From Typha latifolia (Eukaryota; Streptophyta; Magnoliopsida; Poales; Typhaceae): 64,000 bases of DNA. The translations under genes were made by a program, and so were the position numbers. The stretch is from positions 2,803,209-2,867,208 of the forward strand of contig CM034100.1 in the NCBI GenBank assembly GCA_019914945.1, in the 5' to 3' direction. The notes under the pieces are model-generated. The model ran no database searches, had not been told where the DNA came from, and saw nothing but the letters and a program-made list of their open reading frames with translations. Of the stretch, positions 1-13,800 are shown piece after piece; position 1 is the stretch's first letter; the number at the start of each line of letters is the position of its first letter.

Positions 1-835
1 AGTTAATTGATATTTTTTGGGAGGAACAATACGTTCTACCAAAATTGTCTTCCTAAATTTTTTTATCTATCAAATAAATGTGAAGATGAGAAAAACTAAT
101 AAACGACTTTCACTAATTAAAATTACTTTTCTAATTAGTTGTTGTAAACCCAAAAAAAAAACATGTTAGTCTATTTTTATTCCGGCCTATTCACAATACC
201 ACTGTTCATATTTTCCCGTACCACAGTTTCATACTTTTCCTGAAAGACTACAAAGGAAGCTAAATAAATCCCGGACATTAACACATGAAACAACACATCT
301 TTAAAATCAAATTCATTCACTCATATTGTTACAAATATATCACCATGAATCAGCATTCTTCTGAACAGTACTTTATGTACAACTAAACATGAAGAGTTCA
401 TCTCAAGGTTGGGGAAATGAACAAACAATCACCTTCTACCAAGAGTTCTAAATCATTCCACCGGTATTTCACAAATTACAAATCTACAGAATGTACAAGA
501 GCAGTAATTCTGCAGGATTAGCAGCTTCGACGTCAACAGCTTCATACAACGAACTGTAGGATTCCTTGAATTAGTTGCTCAGACATTTTACTTTCGAATA
601 CCAGATAAGAGTGAAACTCAGAAGCAATTGCAGGAGTTTATCACTTAAACTGTAGGCCATAGAGCTCCTCCAGAATAACTTTATTCCAAATGATATTCTA
701 CTATAGAGCCACTATTTTTGACAACATTTACGGTCGAAATGTTTGACTGCGTTCCATCTATTTATATTTTTCGTAGTGGACCGAGTACATTTAACCTGTT
801 ACAGGTCCAGGAGAAACAATTTAACATTTAAACCA
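1..835. other. 3' flank of the ATG18-like gene
   Basis: No gene is supported here. The part nearest 835 is presumably the 3' UTR of the minus-strand ATG18-like gene, whose stop codon lies at 836-838. The rest is A/T-rich with no recognisable coding region, RNA gene or repeat. The short plus-strand ORF at 743-994 lies antisense to the end of that gene. Confidence 0.6.
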
Positions 836-3800
836 TCAAGACGGTGTTTCAAGAATACGAGTCTTGAGATTTGTACCTTCTTCGCTAAAAGCAAATACAC
901 CTCCAAGCATGTCATCATTGTCCCCGTCTTCCTCGGGCTTTTCTCTCTCACAGTGGCTGCTGATGCTGTCTGCATCTGTAACAGCTTCAGTTAACTCACG
1001 GCAGTCATCGAGCTCAGATATTTTACAATAGCCCTCATGGAAATATTGGGTAAACTCCAACGAATTGTGAGAATCAGAAGTTTCAGTCTGCTCAGAACTA
1101 ATGTTGGTGACACATGTGTTTGAGAATTCACTGCTCGCATCATTGTTGGGGGAGGGCTTATCTGTCGTTAGCCCACATGATAAGCTACTTACAGTAGAAT
1201 GCAGTCCATTAATGATGGGCCCATCAATGAGTGGGTAGCTGTTAGGTAATTTAGAGTGCGATGGGGCACAGGGCACTGTACCAGATGCATCAGTTTGTGA
1301 TAATGTGACTATCGATCCTATGCTTCCATTATCTATTTCAGAATGGACTGCTAAATTTGATCTCTTAGACCTCTCCAATGAGTGCAAGCTAACAGGCTGA
1401 AAAGGACCTGTCATCAACTGTCCATCTAACTCCTGCACACTTTCAGCATTTCTTGATCCTAGTAACACATCGAGACATAGAGAAGGTGTCAGTATATCAA
1501 GCTTCAAATAGCACATTGTTATCTAATATCCTTCTTACCGTTGACTAAATTAGATGCAAGAGGCACAGGCTTAGACTGACACATATTGTTGTCCTTTGTG
1601 AACCTATATTGAGTTTGGTCACTCTCTGAAGATAACGTCTGAAATCCTCCTCCAGAAATAGCTCTGCATTAACAGTAATGTTTGATGTTATACACAATAG
1701 CACCAAAGAAAGGTACCAACTATAATAAGACTATATCCATATACATATATCTACAAATGACCCATTTATTATATCAGCATCCACAGCATAACGTCAGCAT
1801 CAATAATGCAAAATATTGAGTACTCGAGAGATATCTAGAGAGACCAACACTAAGTGGTTAAATTTGAAAAAGCATGAGAAATTTCAAGGTGTAAGATCTC
1901 ATGATAGCAAACAACCTGCGCACATAGTTCCAACATGACAAACTTTATTTAGCACTATAACATTCCCATTTTGTTTATTTATGAAAAGGGCATTAATTGT
2001 TTTGAAATATATACCACACCTTTCTCAAGTCATAGCAACTGGTATATTTTAATTATTCACTATTTGATGAACTAACTATCAACATAATATTAAAAGGTCA
2101 ACTTTAGGAAATTCGATAGTCTACTAATTTTTTTTATGTGGCATGTACCTAAAACAGAATACATACCAACAATGATCTTGGGTGTCCGAGTAAAACTACT
2201 CACCATAAGAGGCAATAACTATAAATAGCAAATGAATGGCAAATAACTTGTATGTTCAGCAGTTATGAGATAATTATGGTCTTTGGTTAACATTAATCAG
2301 AAAATTCAACTAGGCATTGCTAGCATGCATATCACAAGAGAATTTGTTTACCTCTAAGAGGGCATTTCAACATATAAAAACAACTAGGACAGAGAATGAA
2401 TCATGCAGCAAGGCATCTGAGTTTACCCTGATGAAGATACTTACGATTTTGGATTGCATGCAATTATGTTACAGATTTTGATGAGAAAAAGATGGCAAAA
2501 GTATAATTGAACTAAGCTTGAATCCTATCAAACACCAACCAACATAGAGCACTTGTTAAATTAAATAGTATAAACAGGTATTTAAAAAAAGATGTAACAA
2601 TCATTACCTATCATTCCAGTCTTGCTGTGAACAGTGAAACTGCTCAAAAACAGGCAGTAAACCCCTTCGCCTTATTTCAACTTCATAAAGGGGTAATTTT
2701 TCAATTTCAAGTTCTCCACCAGTATCAAAAACAGACCTTCCAGTATCCGTTGATGGATTCATCACATAGAAACAAATCTAGAACAATACAAAAGGCACGC
2801 TTAATTCCAATTAATTGCATAAAAATAACTCCCAGATGGAGGGGGAAAAAACAAGATACCTTGGATTTCTGCCATATTGGAATCCTCCCTGAGCTTACAT
2901 TAACTTCGGCATTAGAAAGATACCAGGATGGTCTCTCATGACCTTTTGTGGACTCTTTTCCGGCAATACTGTTGCTAGATGATGTAGTTGAAGTCTCATT
3001 ATCTTCAAAATCAGAAGTATTCATGGCTTTCATTTGTTGATTGTTGGAAACAATATTTGAAATGTTTTCATCTCTTTCTGGCCAATTTGATCTTCTGCAT
3101 ACATCCCACCACTGAACTGGTTCAGCATTTACATGCAACTCATCATCTTGAAGTTGCAAAAGAGGGCTCGATCCAGCTCTTGAAGTACTATCAGCTGACT
3201 CATTACCCGAGGAAGGCAGAAGTTCATGCTGAATAACATGACCAGATGGAGAATAAACTAAAAGATGCTCCAGCGAATTGGCTTTTGAGATAATAGGTAA
3301 AGTATCACTGTATATTGAATTATGGAAAACAGCAGCAATAGCACCAGATGGAATGGATATTTTTCCAGTTGCAGAAGCAGCGACGTTGCTTACAGTATTT
3401 AGCCAACCAGAATTACCATTCTTTATCCTACTAACTACAGAAAGTGAGGTAGGAGGAGGAGGAGGAGGTGCGTGAAACTGTTGATCCATAAGAAAAGACG
3501 AATTCGACCACCATGGCCTTGAAAGATTGGGTGTAAGTGATGGCCCATCACTATGAGGATTTTGTGACTGAAGGCTAGCATCACCACCAAAAGGAGATAA
3601 TGCAAAAATATGGCATGTACCTCTGGATGAAACTATTGCTACCCACTGACTATAATGACTAAAGCAGATGTCCTGTATGACCTGCAACCAGAAAGAGAAA
3701 ACAGTAAAGCATGTAAAAATTAGGTTATAGTAGTTCATGCAAACAAGTGAGCTAGATTCCTACAGCTGCTGTTAGTCCACGATACAGCTTGTAAAGGTGG

Positions 3801-4136
3801 ACATGAGACGATGTCCAATCATAATGAGTCGAGTTAGAACCATTTGTTATGCATGTTGGCATAATCCTAAATACATTTATATTGTGCCCATGTACAGAAG
3901 CTGTAACCAAAACAGTGCCACTAGGATCAAAACAGAGAGCAGATATTGGACTGGTGTGAGCTCTAAACTGAGAGATCACATCCTTTGAAATGAAATCCTT
4001 GATGACAACCTGCAGAAAAGCATAAAAAGTCATTAATCCTATCAAAAAAAGAAAAGAGATCCAATGAGAATTGAGAAATACCCAACATATTTACTGGGAG
4101 TTTGCCTCTGTGTGTGTGTGTTTTATAGGTGGGGTG

Positions 4137-4186
<50 letters not shown>

Positions 4187-7100
4187 AAGAAAGAGCTAAC
4201 ATAATGCATCGATAACATAATAAATCATATACTGACCATTCCTGCATTATCAACTTCACTTGGGTGTACAGCTGATGGGAGTCTTCCAAGTCGCCTGCTT
4301 GAATTTGATGACAAGGGAGAGCTAGAACCATCAGGTAGAAGTTCATGACAATATTTTGACAGTGTTTTGTATCCCATGTCTCCAAGATTGAGTATTCCAG
4401 CAGCCAATTGTTTACTGGACTCCATTGCATATCGAGCAACTAAATTCCCGCTGCCAGGTGAAGTTGACGGGCTTACCCCTGGAGAGGGAGTAAGGTTCTG
4501 TGGACTAAGACGACCCGTGCTTGACAATAAAGGGTTATTGGAGGCATAAGCTAACCACCTTGGACCTACAGCCATCGGACCATATCCAATGTTAACCCCA
4601 GAAGCACCTTGCAAAGGGTAGGTCAGCACACTGAACTTATTCTCAAGAGTAACCGCATCAAAGCAGTATATCTGTCACACAGGAAAACGAAACCTATTAG
4701 GGATAGCCAATTTTTTGGTGAATCACTTACAAGTAGATAGAATGATTCTCACTGTACATAACAATAAGCTTATTCTTTTTAGAATAAGGCTTACCTGTGC
4801 TGCAAGAGCTACAGCAACTATTCGAGGACTACATCGGACAATATATACAGCAGACCGGAACCGAAGAACATGAACATAACTGTGAGATTTCAGTGAGTAG
4901 AATCGAACAACAGTGGGAGTGGAAATGCAGTTTCCTGTCTGAGGCTCGCTATTTGTCTCTCTGATCAAAGCACTCAAACGACCGCCTTGAACCATACCGG
5001 AGCCATTTGTTTCATCGCCAGCAACAACCAGAAGCATGGGATGTGATGCCCTGAATCCTTCAGTACTCTCAGATTTAGCCGGAATAGGCTGCATCTGTAA
5101 AAATGTAACCGGACCATCACGCTTGGAGACCAATTCACAGACATTGGAGGCATCCTCAACATCAAGCACTTGAAATCCATTGGAATAACCAACAAGTAAA
5201 ACATGCTTGAATGATGATGGACCAAGTTCTAACTTGTCAAAGCCGGTCCATAGTACCTGTTCAGGAGACATTTCAATACAGAATATAGCCTCAGCAAGAG
5301 TATCAAATTTTTATTCCACATGCATCTGGATAAGCAAGTTGAAGTTTAACAGTCTCTCCGGTTAGCTAACTCAAAAACCCTTAGATAGAACACATAGAAC
5401 AACATGGCAGGCCTAAGCTGACACTTTGGAATAAAAGGTTAACTATGTTATTTGACTAGAACTGGTTTCATCCATGTCAGATCCATATCCTTAGAATATA
5501 GATAGAATGCTAACCAAATGGCATGAATGCCACTTGCTTTACATACTTGGACTAAAATTCAATCACCAAGCAAGCATAAGTCATTCATCCCAAAATCAAA
5601 TCACATGTAGAGCTAGGTGATGTTGAACTTCATTAGACAAGAGCCCATTAACTATGACTTCTCAAGTTTCTGCCGCAATTACTTCAAAAATTATTCCAGC
5701 AAAGAAAAGATCACACAACATCAAATATGTTATTAGATTCCTAAGCTAATAGACTTTTAGACGTACTACTACAAGACTTCCAAATTATGCTTCTTGAAAT
5801 TAACAAAGTATGACTAGTGGAATTTATTTCCTTTCCCTTCTAAGAAGAAAGGGTAGAACTGTCTGCAAGTGTTGTCTGAAATAAAAAACAAGCAAAAATC
5901 AAATCCGTAAAGTTTTTCATTTCCATTTCAGGAAAACAAGAATCAAGATATAGAGGCGCATGAAATAATGGAGTTGTCATTTGTTATGTTTTGTAAAAAA
6001 AGAAGAAAAAAGGAAGATAAATCTCAATGCATTCTACAATATACATGAGTAGAAAATACTTTTACTTTTAAATGTTTACTGCAGTAACTTTGGTTGATGT
6101 TACTGTATATTGAAAAGAATTCCTATATAATGGGAATTTTCCATATCAGCAAGTTACCAGAACTTATTATGTGAGGTCTGATCCTTATTGATAGAAATTG
6201 TACTTGCTAAAACCTAATTGATGGTAGGTAGTATTTCAAATTACATTGATTCCCTAGTAAGATCCACAAATTCATCAAAACTAAATTGCACCCTATATCA
6301 TTTCAAAGCACTTATGATCCATCTAACAAAGTTACGTGTCATTGTAAATGGATTTGCCTCCATAGTTTCAGACTCATTAGTGGGAGGGCATTGCTTCTAC
6401 AAAAAAATATAACAATTAATCACGACCAAGATGTATGGTGAAAATGCATTATGAGCATGCTTCTGAATTTCAGCCGATCCCAATCCATAATCGAAACCAA
6501 CCTTTAGACTGGTTCGGCTAGGTATTGGTTGGATAGGTCGATTCTGCCCGATATGGGTCCGAGAATATATATTTGGGTTAGATTTGCGAAGGATCCAACC
6601 TGAATCTCTTCTTCTTCTTCTCCCCACCAGTGGAACCCACGATAGATCCCGACGATCTCAACGTTCGGCGACATCCACCGACCAAGATCAGGCCATCTTG
6701 ACCTCCGAAGATCTCAAGTTAGTATTTTTTTTGTTTTTTTACTCTCTCTCTAGAGTGAGAGAGATGAGAGAGATGACAGATTGTGGAGAGAGAGAGAGGG
6801 AAAAAAGGAGAGAAGAAAAAGATTGCCTTTCGGAAGAGAGAGATCGAGAGAGAGAGAAAGAGGGTGAGCAAAATAGAAGCAAAAGAGGAGAGAGAGAAAA
6901 ACTAAAAAAAAAGAAATAAATTGATGAGCGACGATAAAAGAGAGGGAAAGAGAAGGGGAGATAAGAAAAGGCAAAAAAATCAAAGTTTTGAGTAAGTTAA
7001 TACATTTTTTTAGTTTTTAGACTTCATATTTAAATTACTTATTATTTTCTTATTTTTTATTCTATGTTTAAATAATATTTAAAATTTTATGTAATTATAA

Positions 7101-8632
7101 GTCAATCTGGTACAGATGGTTAATGCGACCGATATAGCCAATAAATATTATTTTTTGACAGCCAATTCCGATCCGGATATCGAGTGTCGGAACCTTAATT
7201 ATAAACTGATGTGCCAATGTTTGTAACATGAATTGTTCTAATACGATGTACCAATCAAGGTAAAACTGGTAATCCCTCCCAGTGCACTTGAACTTTCAGC
7301 TTCCATACAACAACAGCATCTAAACATATAAGGGTCTTCTAGAGTCTGTACTTAACAAGTAAATTTTTAGAGTTCTTCACCCATAAATCCGCCATGAGGT
7401 ACACTAGATACTCACTAACCCATTCAGCAACTTCAACACTGGAAGTTCAGGACAAAAAAGCAATCCATGATAACTCAGGATATATATTGTCTGTTACAGC
7501 CTGCAAAACCAGTGTCACCTAGATCTGCAACAAATGCTGTTTCTTAAAGCACTACGAGAAAGTTACACATCGCTGTTTTTTTTTTAATTCTGTTATCTAC
7601 TTATACGTAAGAAAGAACCAAAAGCATTTGATAAATGGAGATAAACTCCCTAACGTTGTTTTGGTCAAAAGTCAGGAGCCACGGCCAAAGGGTAAAAAAA
7701 ACTACATAGGAAATTTGCAAACTGTAAGTTAGTACTGTGGCAAATGTGATAAAATATAATAAATAGAAAGGCTCTTCTTAATAGAGCAGTAATATGAAAG
7801 GAACATGAGATATTAACCTAGAACGAAAATCTCGTCAACTTATAGAATCATCTTGATTTTCAAACTTAGCAATCAAAGTTTCCAATCGAAAATAACAAAG
7901 AGGCCTCAAATTCTTTAATATAGGAGCACTGGAAAGGTAGAGGAAAAAAGGAATCAAAGTCAATATGGTGAGAACAAGCACCTAACTTATTTCCGCACAG
8001 CCTGAACTCCTGAAATATAAAATAACTTCATACGATTTCCTAAACTTGGGCGAAAGAAAAAAGGAAGATGTCCTTTTGGGAGAAGAAAAGACCTTGGACA
8101 GATGACTTTGGATAGAAAATGCATCAAGAACAAACTTTTTAACCACACCGCCCCACCAGCCGACCAAAATTTAAACGCATAGAAGCCATAGCAGCAAATA
8201 GGTAACATCAATGCCTGAATCAATTAGTAAAAATCTATCGTTGCTTCTCCTAACTTGACTTTGTAATCAAGCATCAAGAAGAAGATTGACACACGAAAGC
8301 CATTTTCATCAAATTCCCCTCACGCAACTCTATCATAACTAAAAAGATTGGGCAAACCTAAATCCCGTAAGATCCGCATGTCAAAACATCAACTTTCTTC
8401 CCAAAATTCAAACAATTATCCTAAGAAAAGAGGTTCATGAAGAGAAGTCCAACATCCGAACCTGGTCCTTCTCATCCTCTGCGGGCAACGCAATAGACGC
8501 AGCGACCGATGCCCCGGCCGATCGCACAGTTGACGCGACCGACCCAGCGTTCGACGACACCGTCTTCAAGCACGACGATATGATCCGAAGCGAGTTGGGC
8601 AGCAACCCGTTCCTCCCCTTTCCCCTCTTCAT
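836..8632 (-). CDS. ATG18G-like: Autophagy-related protein 18g/h-like (WD40 PROPPIN with BCAS3 domain)
   Basis: Exons read 8632-8462, 5256-4795, 4671-4237, 4009-3764, 3681-2860, 2777-2608, 1663-1539 and 1458-836; they join in frame to 1017 residues with GT-AG sites throughout. Plant ATG18f/g/h proteins are phosphoinositide-binding beta-propellers thought to act at forming autophagosomes. The N-terminus (MKRGKGRNGLLPNSL, then SCLKTVSSNAGSVAS) and the stretch HVLLVGYSNGFQVLDVED are diagnostic. WD repeats cover about residues 60-465. The BCAS3 domain begins near residue 560. The tail from about 810 is Ser/acidic-rich and ends in an acidic segment. The ATG at 8632 was chosen because the family starts MKxGKG; the in-frame codon further upstream at 8666-8668 is GTG. 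Where classical PROPPINs have FRRG this protein has LYRG (residues 431-434). The g versus h assignment is not resolved. Confidence 0.93.
3776..3784 (-). other. Degenerate PROPPIN lipid-binding motif (YRG in place of RRG)
   Basis: These codons encode Tyr432-Arg433-Gly434 of the ATG18-like protein, at the position of the FRRG motif that binds PI3P/PI(3,5)P2 in yeast and animal PROPPINs. Only one of the two arginines is kept. From memory, plant BCAS3-containing ATG18 members often carry a similar substitution, so this may be a subfamily trait rather than a defect. Confidence 0.6.
4139..4182. repeat. (GA)n microsatellite in an ATG18-like intron
   Basis: About 22 GA units followed by GAAA-type units, inside the intron between exons 3 and 4 of the ATG18-like gene. 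It is likely length-polymorphic. Confidence 0.95.
5257..8461 (-). other. Large first intron of the ATG18-like gene
   Basis: A 3.2 kb intron bounded by the donor next to 8462 and the acceptor next to 5256. The stretch 6440-7190 differs from its surroundings: it starts with a Gly/Arg-type biased segment, has a long purine (GA)-rich block at 6750-6970, and ends in an A/T-rich run and a GC-richer segment near 7110-7190. That looks like an old inserted repeat. No ORF in the intron resembles a known protein. Confidence 0.7.
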
Positions 8633-10864
8633 CCCTCTTCCTCCTTCCTTTTCGCCGGATTCCACCACCTCCTCCCTCCTCCTCCTCCTTCGCCGCCGCT
8701 GTCTCTACCAAGCTCCTCCGGCCACCTCCACACCACCGCCCATCTCCGATCTCCGCCGCCTCCGGCGATGCCCAATACCATCCGAGACCCACCGATCGCT
8801 GCCGCCTCCAAGATCTATCTCCGTCAACTTCCACCCTTTGACTTCACGGCCATCTCCAATTCTATTAACCCTAAACAAAAAACTAGTAAATAAAAAAACC
8901 AACCCCCCCAACTCCTCTCCTTTACCTCTTTCGCTTCCCCTTTCCTTCTCTCTCTCTCTCTCTCTCGCTGTTGCTTTCGTGTTCCTCTCCCTCTCTGTCC
9001 CCTCTCCCCGTCCTCTTTAAATAATCCAAAACAAATCGTTTCCCCTACTCCTCCGGCGCACGTTAGCCCCTCCCCCAACCAACCCCTCCTACGGTCCTAC
9101 TCTTATCCGCGGATATCCGCGAGGGTGTAGGATAAGTTATAGGATAAAGGTCCGATAACCTACGCGGGGATATCTCACACGAAGCGCTTTTAAAAAAACA
9201 AGAAAATTCGGAGGAGCTTGCACGCAATAGAATATGAAGTTTAGATCCCTCGCCGAGCTTCCCTATTCCCCCTTCCTACCTTATTCCGGAGTTTGTTTGG
9301 ATATCCAACGAATTCTATCCCACGTCCATCCTTATATCGGATCCGGGTATTCTAAGGGATTTCAACGATCGGGCGGTTCGGATTTGTCGGTGGGGCCGGT
9401 TGGGGAAGATGGACGGCCTGGATGTGCTTTGGGGGGGGTTTGTGGAGGGGTGCCCTTAGAGTTTGTGGGATCGAGGATTTGCATGGTCGTGGTCTCGCGT
9501 GCCGACATGGGTTTAAAATGAGAGCCCGACTTGTTGAGTGGTTTTATTTGCAAAATAGTAGCAGTAGAGTAGTCTTCAATCCATAGTCCATAATACATGG
9601 GGGGGGTGGAGGAGATGCCAGCCAATATGCCGTGAAGGTGCTCGGTGGAATTCCTGGGTGACGGTTTGGTAACTCCAGGGTTGTAAATGTAATAACAAAT
9701 GACTCTTCGTGATACATCTGTGTACATGGGGGGATGGAGGAGATGCCAGCCAATATGCCGTGAAGGTGCTCGGTGGAATTCCTAGGTGACGGTTTGGTAA
9801 CTCCAGGGTTGTAAATGTACTAACAAATCACTCTTCGTGATCGTTGTTTTGGCAGAGATGTGTTGTTTGTTTTGGGCCGGGATGGGTTGGATGTGAGAGA
9901 TTTCATTGAGCTTGGTGTAGGAAGTAGGTCAACTAACCTCGCTACTCTGTAATGATTACGAACTGGTAATCATTTTTATATAAATCTATCTGTAATATAG
10001 TCGTATTAATTTATGATGACAACGACGAATTTTATCCACTACTCTCCGGTGAAAGATTTCCAGTCTCTCTATGTAAAAATAAAGAGCTTTTCTTCCATAC
10101 GCTCATTTCTATCTGGTTGTTTGGTATGAAATATAAATTTAACCGTTAATGAATCTCATAGCATATAAGGAGATTTTGTAGTAAAGAAATATTTTATTGC
10201 GGATATTATTTTGAATTAAATATATTTGGTTTGGATTGTACTTTTTTAAATAATAATATTAATAAATTTGGTCTTTAACTATATCATGGGACCAAGGAAA
10301 TTTATGGGGAATAGAGAGAGAGAGAGAGAGAGGTTTAAAGTAGTTTTATTAATATTTAAACGGATAAAGAAGATGTTTCAGAAAAGGGAACGTGTATATA
10401 TAACTATTTCACCATGATTTTTTGGTCCTTAAATCTGTAATTAAATGAGTGATTATATTGACTGCCGGATTAAGAATTAGAATGGGGTATTAACGTATTT
10501 GTCAAAATAGAATTTGCTACCGTCATATTATCATATATCTTGTCTTCCTTGGACTATAAACTGATAGGAGTTTCAGTTGAGTCATTCTTTTAAAAGAAGT
10601 TTTGTGAGCTGGAGCATAAGTTTTAACCAGTCATTCAATGATGCAGGTGACGAAGAAATCAAGCATTTTAACTAACTCTTATACAAATTCTTCAATGTCC
10701 CTTAAAAGAATTGTAGATGAGAGTCTCGTGAATCTACATTCCACTGCCTAATGATGTAACTGTATAGGATTAACAGTTAATTACAGATGCGTACATGCCG
10801 TAATGAATATGAAGTAACTTATTGGTGTCCAACTTTACAAACAATAAATAGCTTGGCTTCATGA
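8633..10864. other. Intergenic region between the ATG18-like and At4g15545-like genes
   Basis: Holds the presumed 5' UTR and promoter of the minus-strand ATG18-like gene, which is pyrimidine-rich on the plus strand with a (CT)n run near 8949-8966. It also holds a GC-rich patch to about 9520, the tandem repeat at 9595-9840, a short (GA)n at about 10315-10332, and A/T-rich DNA to the stop codon of the next gene. The ORFs here are low-complexity Pro/Ser/Leu or Gly/Arg readings of the biased sequence and are not credible genes. Confidence 0.6.
9595..9840. repeat. Imperfect tandem duplication, period about 128 bp
   Basis: Two nearly identical copies of about 117 bp, 9595-9712 and 9724-9840. Both hold the blocks GATGCCAGCCAATATGCCG and GGTTTGGTAACTCCAGGG with only a few substitutions between copies, and their equivalent bases are 128 bp apart. 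No coding function is evident. Confidence 0.93.
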
Positions 10865-13800
10865 TTAATGGAGATTACGGGTGATCAAACTCTCAAAAAT
10901 GGTGTAGAGATCTTTGTTGTCTGGACCAAAGATCTCATCAGCTTTATGTAGTGCTTCCTGGAAAATGCCACAAGTTAGCTTTAGTGTATTAATGAAAAAA
11001 GATAATGGTTCACTTATTCTACCTCTCTAGTTTGCTTGTGCGCGTTCAATTCTTTGACATTGGCTAGAAAAGCACTGAACTGCTCATAAGACAAGCGGCT
11101 CCTGCATGGATAGAAAGTCGAACGAGAGAATCATCATCAGCCTACCTCATATATAAAAAAGCTGTTACTCAGCTATTTGTTCAATGAGTAGCCCATCTTT
11201 AAAGGCATTTTCGGCAAAAGTTTCAGATTATGCAATGTTCGTGATGCAGTAGGTCTTTCATATGTACCTGACTTGCCGAAAGAACTCTTTCCCGTCAACT
11301 TTTGTTCGCCCTGAAACAGGGTGAATACATAGAATAAAAAAAGGGATCACATGGTGCAGATGATCAAAGAAGAAAGCAGCAAGATTAGGTGAACGTCAGG
11401 ATGTATCATTCTAATATAATAAATGCCTAACACCTACTTGTTTTATTACACTATAGGAAACATACACTAAAGCATACAATGGAGAATATTGCATTGCTCT
11501 TCTATAAAAGACTGACTAACATGGTTAGATGATCTAGTATCTGTAGCATAAAAACCTGTGTTAAAATATATTATCACAAGTTCTCTCCTTGATGACCTCA
11601 TAATAGAGCAAATTTCAATTGAAAAAGAAGCAGGCTCAGCCTACAATGTTGCACCATAAGGAAACTGGTTGGCATGAAGACATCTACACGATTCCAAAGC
11701 TAACCTGTTTGGCTTCCTGTCTCAAAAGGAGAGGTCATCGAGCTATGATGACTTGATGGGAAGGAAGAATATATGGATGACCTCTCATCAAACATGTTCC
11801 TTGTGGCTGAGAATGAGATAGAATGCCTTCTAGGGGAGATTGGCTTAGATGGTCTTGGTGGCGATCCTGATGCAATAGCCCTTGGAGGAGAGTCTGGAGG
11901 AGTGAGTCTTGGCGTGCCACCATATGATATTAAAATGCCACGAGGTCTGCTTTCCTTGGGACCTTCAAAAGGAAATGAGAGAACTATCAGTGATCAATGC
12001 ATTTTTAAAACTAGAACATCTAATCCTAATAAAATAATTGAAGGTGATCCAGAAATTATGTACCATTTGTTTCACCAGAACCACTGTCCTCCGAAATTGC
12101 ACTCCCAGCTTCTGATAGCTGAATCTGTGGGGAAGGCGATTTAAGAGCAGGAAGTCCAGCATCCTCTTCTGACAAAATTTATCAATTAGTATAAACCTAA
12201 AAATATATATATGATCATCAAAGAAGACCAGGACTAGAAGTATTAACTTTTTAGTAGAGTACCTCCAATGAGTGATCCACTTGAGAAACTACCAGAGTCC
12301 GTCATCTTTACCCTGGGAGCTCCTACTTGCTACAGAAGCATAATTTAGCATAACAGTAATTTTTACTTAAAAGAGTACATGCATGTTTGACACAAGCGGG
12401 CAGAAACTTGATAGCCAGATTATATTTCATTAAGTTAAGCTTAAATTGGCGAAATGGCTTATTGATCATAAGATATTTCTGAGAAACAATCACTTACAGG
12501 GCGTTCTTCTTCTTCCTGAAGTGATTGCATGAGTGTCTTTTTGAAAACTTCCAACTGCAGAAGCCAACAACATTCAAACAATCAAAAGCATATTAAGCAA
12601 GTTATTGAACTGAATTGGCTAAACAAATAATGAAATAGACCACTATCTACAAATACAATATCCCAAAAAGATGCAAAAATGATGCTAAAGAGGTGAGATC
12701 ATAGATAGAAACAATCAACCTCTCATGTGATCAACATAGACCATTATCTACAAACACAACATCGCCAAAAAGATGCATAAGGGATGCTGAAGAGGCGAGA
12801 TCCTAAGTAGAAAACAATCAACCTCTTTTGTGTTATGTGATTACTCTGAATAAGATACAGTAACACAGTTGCCTTTTCGTTAAATGTGCATAGTAGACAA
12901 TCAGTTAATTTTTGACATTTTACTATAATTTTGCAAGTAATGGATATCGAAATGGCTAGATCTAGCACACCCATGGATGTCCAATTTAGCCATGATCTAG
13001 GAGGATAATAAGGCTGGCCAAGAGCTAGACATTTGTGGACCTGTTCGGTAGGATCCTTGAGCAAGATCTAGCATATTCAAGTATGAACAAAATGCTTAAA
13101 TTTTCAGAGGCTGCATTTACAGTTCGGCCCAATAGCATTTGAGGTGTTAAAAGGCTGCCTCAAGGTGATTTATCAAAAATGGATAACCTTAGTCTTCTAT
13201 TCCACAAAATCAACACGACGTGAGGTTGTTTAGTGCCTGAAGTTGCTTTAGATTTTTCTTTACTCATTTGGAAAAGTTTTTGCCCCCCCCAAAACTGTGA
13301 AGGACTTGGCAAGCTAGCAAGAGATAAAGTTGATGTACGAGTTGAATCTTCTTCTCAAGAAATTTCATGAATAATCATATAATATTTGAGAAAATTCTCC
13401 TTTTTCTTAACTTGGAAGAGCAATAAGAGGAGAATAGGAAGTGCTTAATTTGTTCGGAGAGAAGAAAAAGTCGAAAGCCTGAAATGTTATTTCTTTATCA
13501 TAATGATTCTTATAAGAAAATTTAGGAGAGAAAAATAGGGTCAAACCTGCTTTTCCACCATCGATCTCTCTCTACCTTCTTCACATCTTCATTACTACGT
13601 ATCCACAATTCACTTCCTTCCCTCTCTTAATTGAGTTAGTGCCATCTCTAAGTTCAAACTATCTTAGTCCAGTAAAGGGTAGTAATTCACTTAGACAAGG
13701 AACTCAACCTTCAGTTCTAATTCAGCACATTGATCAATTTGATATCGTAGTCAGGTCAGGACGCACATTATAAGATATATTCAGAAGTTAACTTGTCCAA

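Noticed and set aside
8580..9020. 146-residue Pro/Ser/Leu ORF
   Set aside because: It is the reverse reading of the ATG18-like leader and start, full of CT-type simple sequence.
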